A DNA stretch of 64,000 bases from Acidimicrobiales bacterium mtb01. Its GTDB lineage: Bacteria > Actinomycetota > Acidimicrobiia > Acidimicrobiales > Ilumatobacteraceae. This document shows positions 8,057-15,973 of this stretch, piece by piece; positions within the stretch are counted from its first letter, which is position 1; each line of letters begins with the position of its first letter. A program made the translations under genes and the position numbers. The stretch lies in contig NBNI01000007.1 in assembly GCA_004379135.1 (NCBI GenBank), forward strand, positions 1,041,501-1,105,500, in the 5' to 3' direction. Below the pieces are notes generated by a model, which worked only from the letters and a program-made list of their open reading frames with translations, made no database searches and had not been told where the DNA came from.

Positions 8057-9166
8057 TCATAGCCGCACGCCGAGACCCAGCCGCTCCGCCTTCCACGCCT
8101 GATGGTCGGGATCGTCGGCGGTGAACTCGGGCATGACCTCCGACGCGAACAACTCGAGGCTCTCGCAGATGTGCGGATGAAGAGTCCGCCCTGCCTGAAC
8201 CAACAAGATGATCTGGTCGATGTGTGCCGCGCGGTAGTCGCGGAGACGAGCTCGGATCGTCGCAGGCGATCCAACGAGGCCATTCTCGAGGATGACCTGC
8301 GCCTGAGGGGACTCCCGCCAAGCCAGGTACTTCTCCCAGATATCCACTCCGGGCTCGATCGATCCGAAGCGCGCGTAGTAGCCGAGCATGTACGCGAAGA
8401 ACGTCCATCCAGCCGCTCGCTCCCGCGCGATCTCGTCGGTCTCAGCGCACATGAATCCAGCCACCATCGCGACGTTCGGATTCGGTTCGTAGTCTGCCAG
8501 CGGCTCGAAGGCCGTGCAGTATGCGTCGTAGTACCGCTCGACCCACTCGCGAGCCTTCTCCGCCTCTACGAAGGCGAATCCGAGACTACCGAACCCCCAC
8601 CGAGCGGCTTGCTCGGCGGTCTCGACCCTTGAGCATGCGAGCCAGAGGGGCGGGTGAGGCTTCTGAACGGGCTTTGGAAGTACGTTGCGCTCCGGGACAT
8701 CGAAGTACTTCCCTCGGAACTCCGTCCGCCCGTCGGCGAACATCGGCATCACTGCCTTCACCGCTTCCTCGAAGACCTCTCGCTTCTCATCGACCGGCTG
8801 TCCAAAGGGCTCCAACTCGAGGAGCGTGGCTCCCTCCCCCATACCGAACTCGACTCGCCCACGGCTCAGTAGGTCGAGGGTCGAGACCTTCTCCGCGACA
8901 CGCACCGGATGATTCGTCGGAAGCTGGATCACGCCGTGCCCGAGACGGATGCGACTAGTGCGCTGGCTCGCCGCGCCGAGGAAGACCTCCGGAGCAGAGC
9001 AGTGCGAGTACTCCTCCAGAAAGTGATGCTCTACCGCCCACACGTAGTCGTACCCGGCTCTGTCCGCGATCTCGATCTGCTCGAGGCACTGCTCGTAGAG
9101 ATCCAGCTCCGATCGTTCGGTCCAAGGCCGCGGAAGCTGCAGTTCGTAGAAGACACCGAATTTCAA
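8057..9166 (-). CDS. LLM-class flavin- or F420-dependent oxidoreductase
   Basis: 369 aa and clearly luciferase-like: KFGVFYELQLPRP at the N-terminus, YVWAVEHHF, SRIRLGHGVIQLP, then GRVEFGMGEG, and a C-terminal GLVGSPATIRARLRDYRA. Such enzymes are monooxygenases or F420-linked dehydrogenases. I set the start at TTG 9166 because GAGGGGGG lies five bases before it, the family begins at exactly this point, and the promoter at 9195-9223 lies upstream; the longer ATG at 9253 would be upstream of that promoter. First gene of a three-gene operon with the crotonase and the divergent LLM protein. Confidence 0.85.
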   Translation of the reverse strand: MKFGVFYELQLPRPWTERSELDLYEQCLEQIEIADRAGYDYVWAVEHHFLEEYSHCSAPEVFLGAASQRTSRIRLGHGVIQLPTNHPVRVAEKVSTLDLLSRGRVEFGMGEGATLLELEPFGQPVDEKREVFEEAVKAVMPMFADGRTEFRGKYFDVPERNVLPKPVQKPHPPLWLACSRVETAEQAARWGFGSLGFAFVEAEKAREWVERYYDAYCTAFEPLADYEPNPNVAMVAGFMCAETDEIARERAAGWTFFAYMLGYYARFGSIEPGVDIWEKYLAWRESPQAQVILENGLVGSPATIRARLRDYRAAHIDQIILLVQAGRTLHPHICESLELFASEVMPEFTADDPDHQAWKAERLGLGVRL

Positions 9167-9194
9167 GAGAACCCCCCTCGTGACAAGTCCGCTC

Positions 9195-9233
9195 AAGGTA
9201 TGACACTCATAGTAATTTGTCAATGACTGGCAT
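9195..9233 (-). promoter_or_regulatory. Promoter with overlapping 34-bp dyad (site A)
   Basis: Minus strand: -35 TTGACA (9223-9218), 17-base spacer, -10 TACCTT (9200-9195), just upstream of the TTG at 9166. The 34-bp motif at 9200-9233 reads ATGCCAGTCATTGACAAAT at its left arm and ends ATGAGTGTCAT, giving an imperfect dyad. It overlaps both promoter hexamers as a repressor site would, and matches the sites at 6036-6069 and 13223-13256. Confidence 0.7.
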
Positions 9234-9372
9234 TTTCTGGAAGGTGAGTCCACGATCGGGGAGACCGCGCCAAGAACCTGTCCGGACGGTGGCGGACCTA
9301 TCGAAGTTCAGACCAGCGCGCGGCGCACGCATCCCGGGGTCGCAGCATGCCGCGACGGTCGGCGAAGGCAAG

Positions 9373-9852
9373 TCACTTGGCGGGCGCGTCGCCATCACGT
9401 CCGGCACGGTGGTCCACCTCGCCCACACGCGCCCATCTGGCGACGTACGGAAGTGGCCAGCAGAGCAGGAGGAGGTTGGGGAGCCACCACAGTGCGTTGA
9501 ACTGGCCGCGAATCGCCCAGTAGGCGATGGCCATGGCGCCGGCGACTGAGGTGAGCAGGAGGCTGATCGCAGCGAGTCGTTCTGCCGACATCGATCGCTC
9601 CGGAGGCTGGCGAATCGCGATGAGGCCGGTGATGGATGCGGTGAGGTCGAGTGGGAGGAACGACCAGTTCCAGGCCGCCACGCTGGCGAGGTGGTAGTCG
9701 GCGAAGAGCACCCTCGGGGGCACGAGGTGCAGCGCCACGAGTGTCCAGTAGGCGACGAAGCCCCAGTCGGTGACACGCATCAGGCGACGAGTGCCGGGTG
9801 TGAGGAGTCGGGTTGGATCGGCTCGTGCGACGGTGGTCTGGCCTGCGTTCAT
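9373..9852 (-). CDS. YvaD-like four-helix membrane protein (DUF5360 family)
   Basis: 159 aa from ATG at 9852, overlapping the upstream gene's stop (ATGA). Seen: four hydrophobic segments, and motifs I recall from the YvaD/DUF5360 family: DWGFVAYW, HLVPP, LFADYH, AWNWSFLPLDL, YWAIRG and WWLPNLLLL. Function of the family is unknown. It is the last of three overlapping genes with a PPOX-like protein and a cupin-PhyH fusion, under the probable control of the divergent TetR at 11910. Confidence 0.72.
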   Translation of the reverse strand: MNAGQTTVARADPTRLLTPGTRRLMRVTDWGFVAYWTLVALHLVPPRVLFADYHLASVAAWNWSFLPLDLTASITGLIAIRQPPERSMSAERLAAISLLLTSVAGAMAIAYWAIRGQFNALWWLPNLLLLCWPLPYVARWARVGEVDHRAGRDGDAPAK

Positions 9853-11063
9853 CGGGCTGGCCCGGGGGTTCGGCCATCGACCAGGCCGAGGATCCCGCCG
9901 CCCATTGCGGTGGCGTCGTGGACGCCGCCCCCGAGCAGGTCGCGCAGCGGTCGTGGCGCGGCGCGGATTACCTCGAGTCCAAGGTTCGCCGCATGGTGCT
10001 CCACGGGTCGGAGCCATCCGGCACAGTACGACAGCGAGAGTGCTCGGCGGCGCTCCGCCGTGGTGTTGGCGCCGCCGCCGTGGACCAGATCACCCCGAAA
10101 CAACAGCACGTCGCCGGCGTGCATGACGGCGCGACCGAGCTCGTCCGACTGGGCGGCGCGCCCGACGGGCCAGTGGTGGCTGCCGAGGGCGACGTGTGTT
10201 GCGCCGTTGTCGAGGGTGAAGTCGTCGAGGGCGATGATCGCGTTGACGATGACAGGGGCGGCGCCGAGCGGCAGCGTCGGCCACGAGTCCGAGTCGCGGT
10301 GCAGAAACTGCGTGCCTTCGTCCGGACCGATCTGGATGAGCTCACCGGCATTGAGCAGCACGCTCGCGCAGACGCCTGACATGGCCGCGGTGGCCCACCG
10401 CACGAGGCGATCGTCAGCGATGAGCTCGGGTCCGGTCGTCGGCAGCTTCGCGACCAAGCCGTGGAGGCGCAGGGTTCGGTGACCGAGGAACAGGTCGTAC
10501 AGCTCCGAGCCACTCGCCGGACCACCCTCATCGGGGTTGGCACTGAGGTAGTGGTCGATCTCGCCGTTCACTCGGTCGACGGTCGCTGCATCGAGCCATC
10601 CGTTCACGATCACGCCACCTGGGTCGAGGGTGAGCGCCACCAGTTCGTCGAGCGGAGTGTCGACGGGTCGGACAGGAACGTCGGGTGTCGATCGGGTCGG
10701 GATGGTGCTCGTCGAGGTAGCGGGAATCGGGATCGGGTTCTCGCTGGTGACCAGCCACCACGTCCCGCCATCGGGTCCCGTGGTCTCGGGCCCGTACTCG
10801 TGGCCTGCACGGGTCCAGCGGACATCCCCGGCGCGGTAGACGCCTTCTCCTTCGATGCGGTGTTCACCCTGGACGTAGAAGTACGTGACGTCGCCGTGAT
10901 GGCTGTGACGGGGGCGGGTGGTGTTCGGCGGGTCGCTGACCTTGATGATGAAGGGCACGCCCGCCTGGCCGAACGCGTCGGGGTGCACCCACAGCTGACC
11001 TCCGGTGTCGGGGTCGGCGACCGGTTCCACGCTGGTGGGGTCGAAGTGGAGGTGGGTGGTCAT
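9849..11063 (-). CDS. Cupin-phytanoyl-CoA dioxygenase (PhyH) fusion
   Basis: 404 aa from ATG 11063 (ATGA overlap with the gene upstream). Residues ~1-115 form a cupin barrel (RHSHHGDVTYFYVQGEHRIE, then GDVRWTRAGHEYGPE). Residues ~150-385 are a PhyH-type Fe(II)/2-oxoglutarate oxygenase: HRDSDSW gives the H-x-D iron ligands, HGGGANTT the distal His, and RRALSLSY the 2-oxoglutarate-binding Arg. Predicted hydroxylation of an unknown small molecule, with the cupin half possibly sensing or positioning the substrate. The fusion is unusual; both halves look intact. Confidence 0.72.
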   Translation of the reverse strand: MTTHLHFDPTSVEPVADPDTGGQLWVHPDAFGQAGVPFIIKVSDPPNTTRPRHSHHGDVTYFYVQGEHRIEGEGVYRAGDVRWTRAGHEYGPETTGPDGGTWWLVTSENPIPIPATSTSTIPTRSTPDVPVRPVDTPLDELVALTLDPGGVIVNGWLDAATVDRVNGEIDHYLSANPDEGGPASGSELYDLFLGHRTLRLHGLVAKLPTTGPELIADDRLVRWATAAMSGVCASVLLNAGELIQIGPDEGTQFLHRDSDSWPTLPLGAAPVIVNAIIALDDFTLDNGATHVALGSHHWPVGRAAQSDELGRAVMHAGDVLLFRGDLVHGGGANTTAERRRALSLSYCAGWLRPVEHHAANLGLEVIRAAPRPLRDLLGGGVHDATAMGGGILGLVDGRTPGPAR

Positions 11064-11830
11064 CGCGAGGTCTCCTTGTCGGGTTGGTACTGGGGCCACG
11101 TGGCAAGCAGGGCGCGGTTCGCCTTCGCCGCTCGAGCCAGACCGCGGAGGCCTTGGATCTCCGCGATGGCGGACTTCGAGGTGCGAGCGAGTGAGCCGCG
11201 GATCGAGGTTCGAGTGAGGACGCCGTCGCGGACCACGCCGCGCACGGCCAGCTGCCGCAGGTCCTTCATGTCCGCGTCCTCCTCGTGCACCAACAGCAGC
11301 GCTGCACCGTCGACGACGGACGCAGGCAGCGACACGTGATCGGCAACCAGATCACCGGGCCGCGGGACGTTCCACGTGCGCAGCAGCCCTCCTGTGTCGA
11401 CGACCGTGACAGTGGCCTCGTCACCGCACCCCGACTCACCCACCTCCGCCGGTCGGATCCGGATCACGACCCGCCCGACGTACCACGGCAACAGCCGACG
11501 ATGAAACGGAAGCGTCAGCAACGACCTGGCCGGCGGGTACTTGCGCAGCTCCTGAGCGCGGATGAAGGTGTCGAAGTACTGCGCCGTGCGGTCGACCTCG
11601 AACGTGGCGGTGCCGACGACCGACACTCCGCCTGCTGTCAACGTGACCCGAGGATCCCGACGGATCGCTGCGGCCTTCTGGACGAGCGCCAAGGTGGACG
11701 TGACGACGAGCTCGCCGTTCACGACGTAGGGAGTGACCGCAACCGCGTTCGGCTCCCCGTTGGCCTTCGCGTGGCCAAGCACACCCACTGCGGCACGGTC
11801 GATGCGGGACAACTGATCGGGTCGAAGCAT
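11060..11830 (-). CDS. Pyridoxamine-phosphate-oxidase-like (PPOX/split-barrel) protein
   Basis: 256 aa from ATG at 11830; the longer ORF would begin inside the operator region. The N-terminal ~130 residues look like a flavin or F420-binding split barrel (GVLGHAKANGEPNAVAVTPY, LVQKAAAIRRDPRVTL, GTATFEVD). The C-terminal half is of unknown type. First gene of an operon with the cupin-PhyH fusion and the YvaD-like protein; all junctions are ATGA overlaps. Divergent from a TetR gene with dyads between them, so probably TetR-repressed. Confidence 0.62.
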   Translation of the reverse strand: MLRPDQLSRIDRAAVGVLGHAKANGEPNAVAVTPYVVNGELVVTSTLALVQKAAAIRRDPRVTLTAGGVSVVGTATFEVDRTAQYFDTFIRAQELRKYPPARSLLTLPFHRRLLPWYVGRVVIRIRPAEVGESGCGDEATVTVVDTGGLLRTWNVPRPGDLVADHVSLPASVVDGAALLLVHEEDADMKDLRQLAVRGVVRDGVLTRTSIRGSLARTSKSAIAEIQGLRGLARAAKANRALLATWPQYQPDKETSR

Positions 11831-11846
11831 GCGCCGACCATATTCG

Positions 11847-11895
11847 CGTATCATCTGTTACGCAACATCTGATACGTAACGTGTGACACGTATCA
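11847..11895. promoter_or_regulatory. TetR operator cluster in divergent intergenic region
   Basis: Three spaced half-sites: CGTATCA (11847-11853), TGATACGT (11870-11877) and ACGTATCA (11888-11895). The last two form a dyad with a 10-base centre; inside it CGTGTGACACG (11880-11890) is itself palindromic. The cluster lies between the PPOX-like gene (start 11830, minus) and the TetR gene (start 11910, plus), as expected for an autoregulated TetR controlling its divergent neighbours. Confidence 0.7.
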
Positions 11896-11909
11896 CCTAG
11901 ACTGTGACC

Positions 11910-12491
11910 ATGCCGAAAGTGGTCGACCACGACGAACGTCGCCGCGAGATCGCGGCCGCCACATGGCGAGCAATCGACGAACTCGGCGTCGACGGCACCA
12001 CCATGCGAGCCATCGCCGAACGCGCCGGATGCACCATCGGCCGGCTCAACCACTACTTCGACTCGCGCGAAGACATGCTGGTCGCAGCACTCCGGTACGC
12101 CCATGTGCGCGCCGGCGCCAGGATGCTCACCGCCATCGAGGGTCGATCCAGCTCGGACGCGCTCCGCGCCGTGCTGCTCGAAGCGCTCCCGTTGGACGAT
12201 GAGCGATACACCGAGTGGAAGGTGTGGCTGACGTTCTGGGCGCAAGCGCTCAACACCGAGTCGCTCCGCAACGAACACCGCCAGCGCTACCTCGAATGGC
12301 ACCTACTCGTCTCGACGCTCGTGGCCGACGCGGCACCGTCGCTCTCCAAGGTCGCCGTCCAACAGGCAGCCGACTCTCTGCTCGCGACCGTCGACGGCCT
12401 TGGCATCCACGTCCTCATGTCACCCGCAGCTGGAGCCAAGCGACAGGCGATCCGCACCATCGACACCGCACTCGCGACCGTGCTCGGCTGA
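11910..12491 (+). CDS. TetR-family transcriptional regulator
   Basis: 193 aa. N-terminal HTH: REIAAATWRAIDELGVDGTT, RAIAERAGCTIGRLNHYFDS, the standard TetR DNA-binding pattern; the C-terminus is a helical ligand domain of ordinary length, BetI-like in style. ATG at 11910 is preferred over the GTG two codons earlier. It is divergent from the PPOX/cupin-PhyH/YvaD operon with repeated CGTATCA half-sites between, which argues for local repression of that operon and of itself. Confidence 0.85.
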   Translation: MPKVVDHDERRREIAAATWRAIDELGVDGTTMRAIAERAGCTIGRLNHYFDSREDMLVAALRYAHVRAGARMLTAIEGRSSSDALRAVLLEALPLDDERYTEWKVWLTFWAQALNTESLRNEHRQRYLEWHLLVSTLVADAAPSLSKVAVQQAADSLLATVDGLGIHVLMSPAAGAKRQAIRTIDTALATVLG

Positions 12492-12605
12492 CGCGGACGA
12501 GCGCACTGCCGGAACGACGAAGGCCGCCCTCTCGGGCCGACGAGCACTTGGCTTCGTCGGCGGAATGCGAGGACGCTACGAAACATGTGAGTACCATCCG
12601 ATCGC

Positions 12606-13232
12606 GTGACACAAGGTGGCCTCCGCGAGCGCAAGGCGCTGCAGACACGAGAGGCGCTGCTCCGAGCCGCCTTTCGAAGCTTCGACGAGGTGGGGTACGA
12701 AGCGACCACGCTGGAGGGAGTCTGCGCCGAGGCGCAGGTCTCTGTTCGAACGTTCTTCCGATACTTCGAGTCCAAGGCCGACTTGGTGCTCGAGCCGAAT
12801 CGAGTAGCCGCAGCGCGACTGCTCGAGGCAGTGAACGCCTCAACAGCCAAGGATCTATTCGACACGCTGACCGAACAGTACGCCCGTGTCTCTCGAGATC
12901 TGGAGCACGACAGCACGGCACGTCGACGACTCGACCTGCTGCTCTCGGATCAGCAACTCCTGGCACGACTGCTGTCACTCGATCTCGACGTCGAAACATC
13001 CATCAGTCGGCGACTTCGATCCAGCGCTCCGCAGAAGAGCGATCCGCTCCCGTACGACCTCGCCGCAGCAACGATCGTTTCTGGAGTGCGGCACGTCATC
13101 GTCGGTCACCTCACCGGTCGCTCGAAGTGCTCGAATCTCGCTGCCGAAACCGGCAGAGTGGTGCGACTGGCCGAGTCGGCGCTGGCCGCCTGGACAAGCC
13201 AGTCACCACAGCCACGCGGCAAGCGCCAGTGA
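12606..13232 (+). CDS. TetR-family transcriptional regulator
   Basis: 208 aa from GTG 12606; no convincing ribosome-binding site is visible. Seen: ALLRAAFRSFDEVGYEATTL and VCAEAQVSVRTFFRYFESKA, a canonical TetR HTH; the C-terminal domain is helical. Its stop codon lies within a perfect 10-bp inverted repeat (13224-13255) that matches the promoter dyads at 6036 and 9200. This makes it one of two candidates, with the LuxR-type gene downstream, for the regulator of the acyl-CoA operons (inference). Confidence 0.82.
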   Translation: MTQGGLRERKALQTREALLRAAFRSFDEVGYEATTLEGVCAEAQVSVRTFFRYFESKADLVLEPNRVAAARLLEAVNASTAKDLFDTLTEQYARVSRDLEHDSTARRRLDLLLSDQQLLARLLSLDLDVETSISRRLRSSAPQKSDPLPYDLAAATIVSGVRHVIVGHLTGRSKCSNLAAETGRVVRLAESALAAWTSQSPQPRGKRQ

Positions 13233-13256
13233 TGAACTTCTGTCTATCACTGGCGT
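13223..13256. promoter_or_regulatory. 34-bp perfect dyad (site C) between tetR and luxR-type gene
   Basis: CGCCAGTGAT (13224-13233) and ATCACTGGCG (13246-13255) are exact inverted repeats with a 12-base centre. Read on the minus strand the 34-bp block aligns with sites A and B (shared A-GCCA-T-AT-GACA pattern). It overlaps the TetR stop codon and ends 12 bases before the LuxR-type gene's ATG. It lacks a T-run, so an operator fits better than a terminator. Confidence 0.68.
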
Positions 13257-13268
13257 ATTGTTCTGGCG

Positions 13269-15863
13269 ATGCGTGCTCCGGTCGCCACTGATGCCAGAAC
13301 CTCTGGAGTTGATCTTCCCCCACACCTGATCGACCACGTCGACGCCATCACCGGACTGTGGAGAGACGCGTGCCGAGGGCCCGGAAACGTCGTGATCGTC
13401 GTCGTGTGCGGCTGGGCCGGGTCGGGCAAGACATCGCTGCTTCGCGCATCAGGCGAACGAGTGAGGCGCGAGGCGGGCTCCGTCCTCATTGGGGCGAACC
13501 GGGCCGCCGAGACGCTCTCGAACTCGCAGTGTTGCGAGGCGGATGGCGAAGCGTTCTTCGCGGTCGTCGACGACCTCACAGCTGCCGATAGCCGACTGTT
13601 GAGTGATGCGCTGAACTGTCGCAGTGCAAGAGCTCAGGCCGTCATCCTCGTGTCAGCGAGCGGCGCTGACGGCGCCTCGGCAGTAGCTTCGCTCAAGTCG
13701 GACAGCCGAGTTCGCTTCGTCGAAGTGGCACTCACCTCGTGGCCAGCAGAGACGCTCCGCCAAGTCCTCGCCTCTGCTCACACCGGCCTCGATGACGACC
13801 ATCTCGATGAGGTGCTGCGGTGTGGTCCACTCGTGCCTGCACTTGCGATCGAAGCGAGCCAGCAACTCAAGGAAGCAGCTGAGACCAGCGTCGCTGAGTC
13901 CGTCCACCTCGAACGCAGTCTGCGATCGCTTCGAGTGGCCGCAGGACTTCTCGGTGCTGAGCCGGCGACTATCGAAGTCGCTCGAATGATCGCGATTGAC
14001 GAGTCCGGCGCGATCGACAATGCGGAGACGGTCGAACGTGTGCTCTCCCTGGGCTCTCCAACCGCCACCAGGGCGCTGGAGGACCTTCTGTACCGGGGCA
14101 TCATCCATTCGGCGAGAGCGACGGGGCGGCGAGGGTACGAGTTCGTCTCTTCGGCCATGCGAACCGCAGTCATGCGGTCAATGACCGAGTGCAGAGTTGC
14201 TGCTGCGCACCGCTTGCTGGCCGAGGAGCTGGACCGGCGGCGGCTTGCGGGCCACCGAATCGACCCGAGCGCGCTCGCGCGCCATCTGCTCCGATCCGGT
14301 GAGTCCCATCCGGACGCGTGCCACATACTTCTCGACGCCGTTCAACACTCCTCCCGGCCGTGCTCTCCAGAGGTGGAGCGATGGCTTCAGGTTGCGATCG
14401 ATGAATTGGGCCGACGCAAGCCTCAACCGCTCGAAACCTACGAGCGAATGGCTCGTTTGCTTCTGCGGCTGGGCAAGCCTCGTGAAGCGCTCGACGTGAT
14501 CTCGAGAGTTGCGAGCAAGGGCTCACTGTCTGACACCAGCAGGTACCTGGCATCAGATGCCTTGATGCACCTTGGCCAGTTCGGCAACGCGTTGGACGCT
14601 CTGAACCAAGCAGACAACACGGTGTCCGCAGGGGTCGAAGACGGTGTTCGACGCTCTGTCCTGCTTTCGGCGCTCGGACGCGCGGCCGAGTCGGAGGCCT
14701 GTGCCAACGATCTTCTCGTGAGATGCGACGACACGTCGGTGCGGGCCGTCGCACTGGGCCAACTTGCGCAGTCTGCCGCCGACCGTGGCGATCTCGCACG
14801 GATGTATCGGCTTCTTCGCCAGCAGCAGAGCACGTTGGCCCTCGCAGCCTCGGAGCAGCGAGCCGTCACTGCGGCATTGTCGGCCAACCTTCTCCTCGCG
14901 AACGGACTCGTTGAGGAGGCTGAAAGTCTCGTTCACTCAGCAGGACTTCCCAACGGTTCGGCCCCCGGCTACGAACTCTGGACATCTGCACTCGTTCACC
15001 TCCAAGCCCTCAGAGGACGGTGGCCTGAGGCGCTCGAACTCGCTTCTGAGGCAATTCGAGAAACCGAACCGAGAGATCCGCGACCCGCAGTCGGCTTGAC
15101 AAGGGTGATCGCCGCAGAGATCCAAGCGAACCAAGGACAGGTGGCCAACGCGCTCGAACTCCTTCCAACCTCGCCCGGCCTGCCGGTCTCGCTCGCTGCA
15201 GCGTGCGCCCTCGTTCGAACTGGCTGCGGGCTGGCCGGAGACCGGTCTGAGCTGCAGGACTTGGTCCCCTATCTGATGGAGCGAGATGGAATCCCGGCCA
15301 TGATCCGCCTTCGGGTGCTCTCACTGCTCGCCGAACCGGGATCCGACTTCCAAGGGCTGACTGTCCAGTCCGGTTATCTCGAACGATGGCTTCGCTGCTC
15401 CTTTCCGTTACCGCGAGCGATCGCACTCCGAATCAGTGCGAGCCTCACCGGCGATGTTGACGCTGCCCGAGAGGCACTCGATCTCAGCTATTCGTCGCCG
15501 TTCGAGGCAGCACGCACCCACTGGATTCTCGGCCGGCTCGGCGATAGCCCGGATCTTCACCTCGGGACAGCGCTGGAGATGTTCGAGCGCCTCGGCGCGG
15601 AAGTACCCGCTCGACAAGTCGTCACCGAGATGCGGCGGCGTGACATTCGAACCAGCCAACGGCGCCGCGGAGACTCTGCGTTGAGCGCCGTCGAGCGGGA
15701 TGTTGCCTCGATGGTGCAGCAAGGCTTCAGCAATCGCGAGATCGCAGAGCGTCTCTGCTACAGCCGCAAGACGATCGAGCTGTACTTGTCCCGCATCTAC
15801 AGCAAGACAGGTTGCCGCACCCGACTCGACTTGGCGCGAATGCTGGACCGCGGCGAGTTGTAG
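13269..15863 (+). CDS. Large LuxR-type ATPase regulator (LAL-like)
   Basis: 864 aa. Walker A GWAGSGKTS at ~residues 48-56, Walker B FFAVVDDL near 100, a long TPR-like helical region in the middle, and a C-terminal LuxR HTH at ~810-860 (ERDVASMVQQGFSNREIAERL, then SRKTIELYLSRIY). This is the STAND/LAL plan: an ATP-dependent switch that activates transcription when ligand or partner binds. Start ATG 13269 follows the site-C dyad closely. Its likely targets are the neighbouring catabolic operons, but nothing in the sequence proves this. Confidence 0.83.
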   Translation: MRAPVATDARTSGVDLPPHLIDHVDAITGLWRDACRGPGNVVIVVVCGWAGSGKTSLLRASGERVRREAGSVLIGANRAAETLSNSQCCEADGEAFFAVVDDLTAADSRLLSDALNCRSARAQAVILVSASGADGASAVASLKSDSRVRFVEVALTSWPAETLRQVLASAHTGLDDDHLDEVLRCGPLVPALAIEASQQLKEAAETSVAESVHLERSLRSLRVAAGLLGAEPATIEVARMIAIDESGAIDNAETVERVLSLGSPTATRALEDLLYRGIIHSARATGRRGYEFVSSAMRTAVMRSMTECRVAAAHRLLAEELDRRRLAGHRIDPSALARHLLRSGESHPDACHILLDAVQHSSRPCSPEVERWLQVAIDELGRRKPQPLETYERMARLLLRLGKPREALDVISRVASKGSLSDTSRYLASDALMHLGQFGNALDALNQADNTVSAGVEDGVRRSVLLSALGRAAESEACANDLLVRCDDTSVRAVALGQLAQSAADRGDLARMYRLLRQQQSTLALAASEQRAVTAALSANLLLANGLVEEAESLVHSAGLPNGSAPGYELWTSALVHLQALRGRWPEALELASEAIRETEPRDPRPAVGLTRVIAAEIQANQGQVANALELLPTSPGLPVSLAAACALVRTGCGLAGDRSELQDLVPYLMERDGIPAMIRLRVLSLLAEPGSDFQGLTVQSGYLERWLRCSFPLPRAIALRISASLTGDVDAAREALDLSYSSPFEAARTHWILGRLGDSPDLHLGTALEMFERLGAEVPARQVVTEMRRRDIRTSQRRRGDSALSAVERDVASMVQQGFSNREIAERLCYSRKTIELYLSRIYSKTGCRTRLDLARMLDRGEL

Positions 15864-15887
15864 GCCCCAATCGCTGCGCTGGGGCCT
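15862..15887. terminator. GC hairpin at the end of the LuxR-type gene
   Basis: AGGCCCCA (15862-15869) and TGGGGCCT (15880-15887) make a perfect 8-bp stem with a 10-base loop, beginning within the stop codon. There is no U-tract, as is common in actinobacterial terminators. It sits between two convergent genes and could serve both strands. Confidence 0.6.
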
Positions 15888-15973
15888 GCGGGCGCCGCTG
15901 TGAAGTCATCGGCGAGTCGCCGAGCGCTTACGAGCAACTGACGAACGGAACACGAAGCGACAACTGTCCGCAA

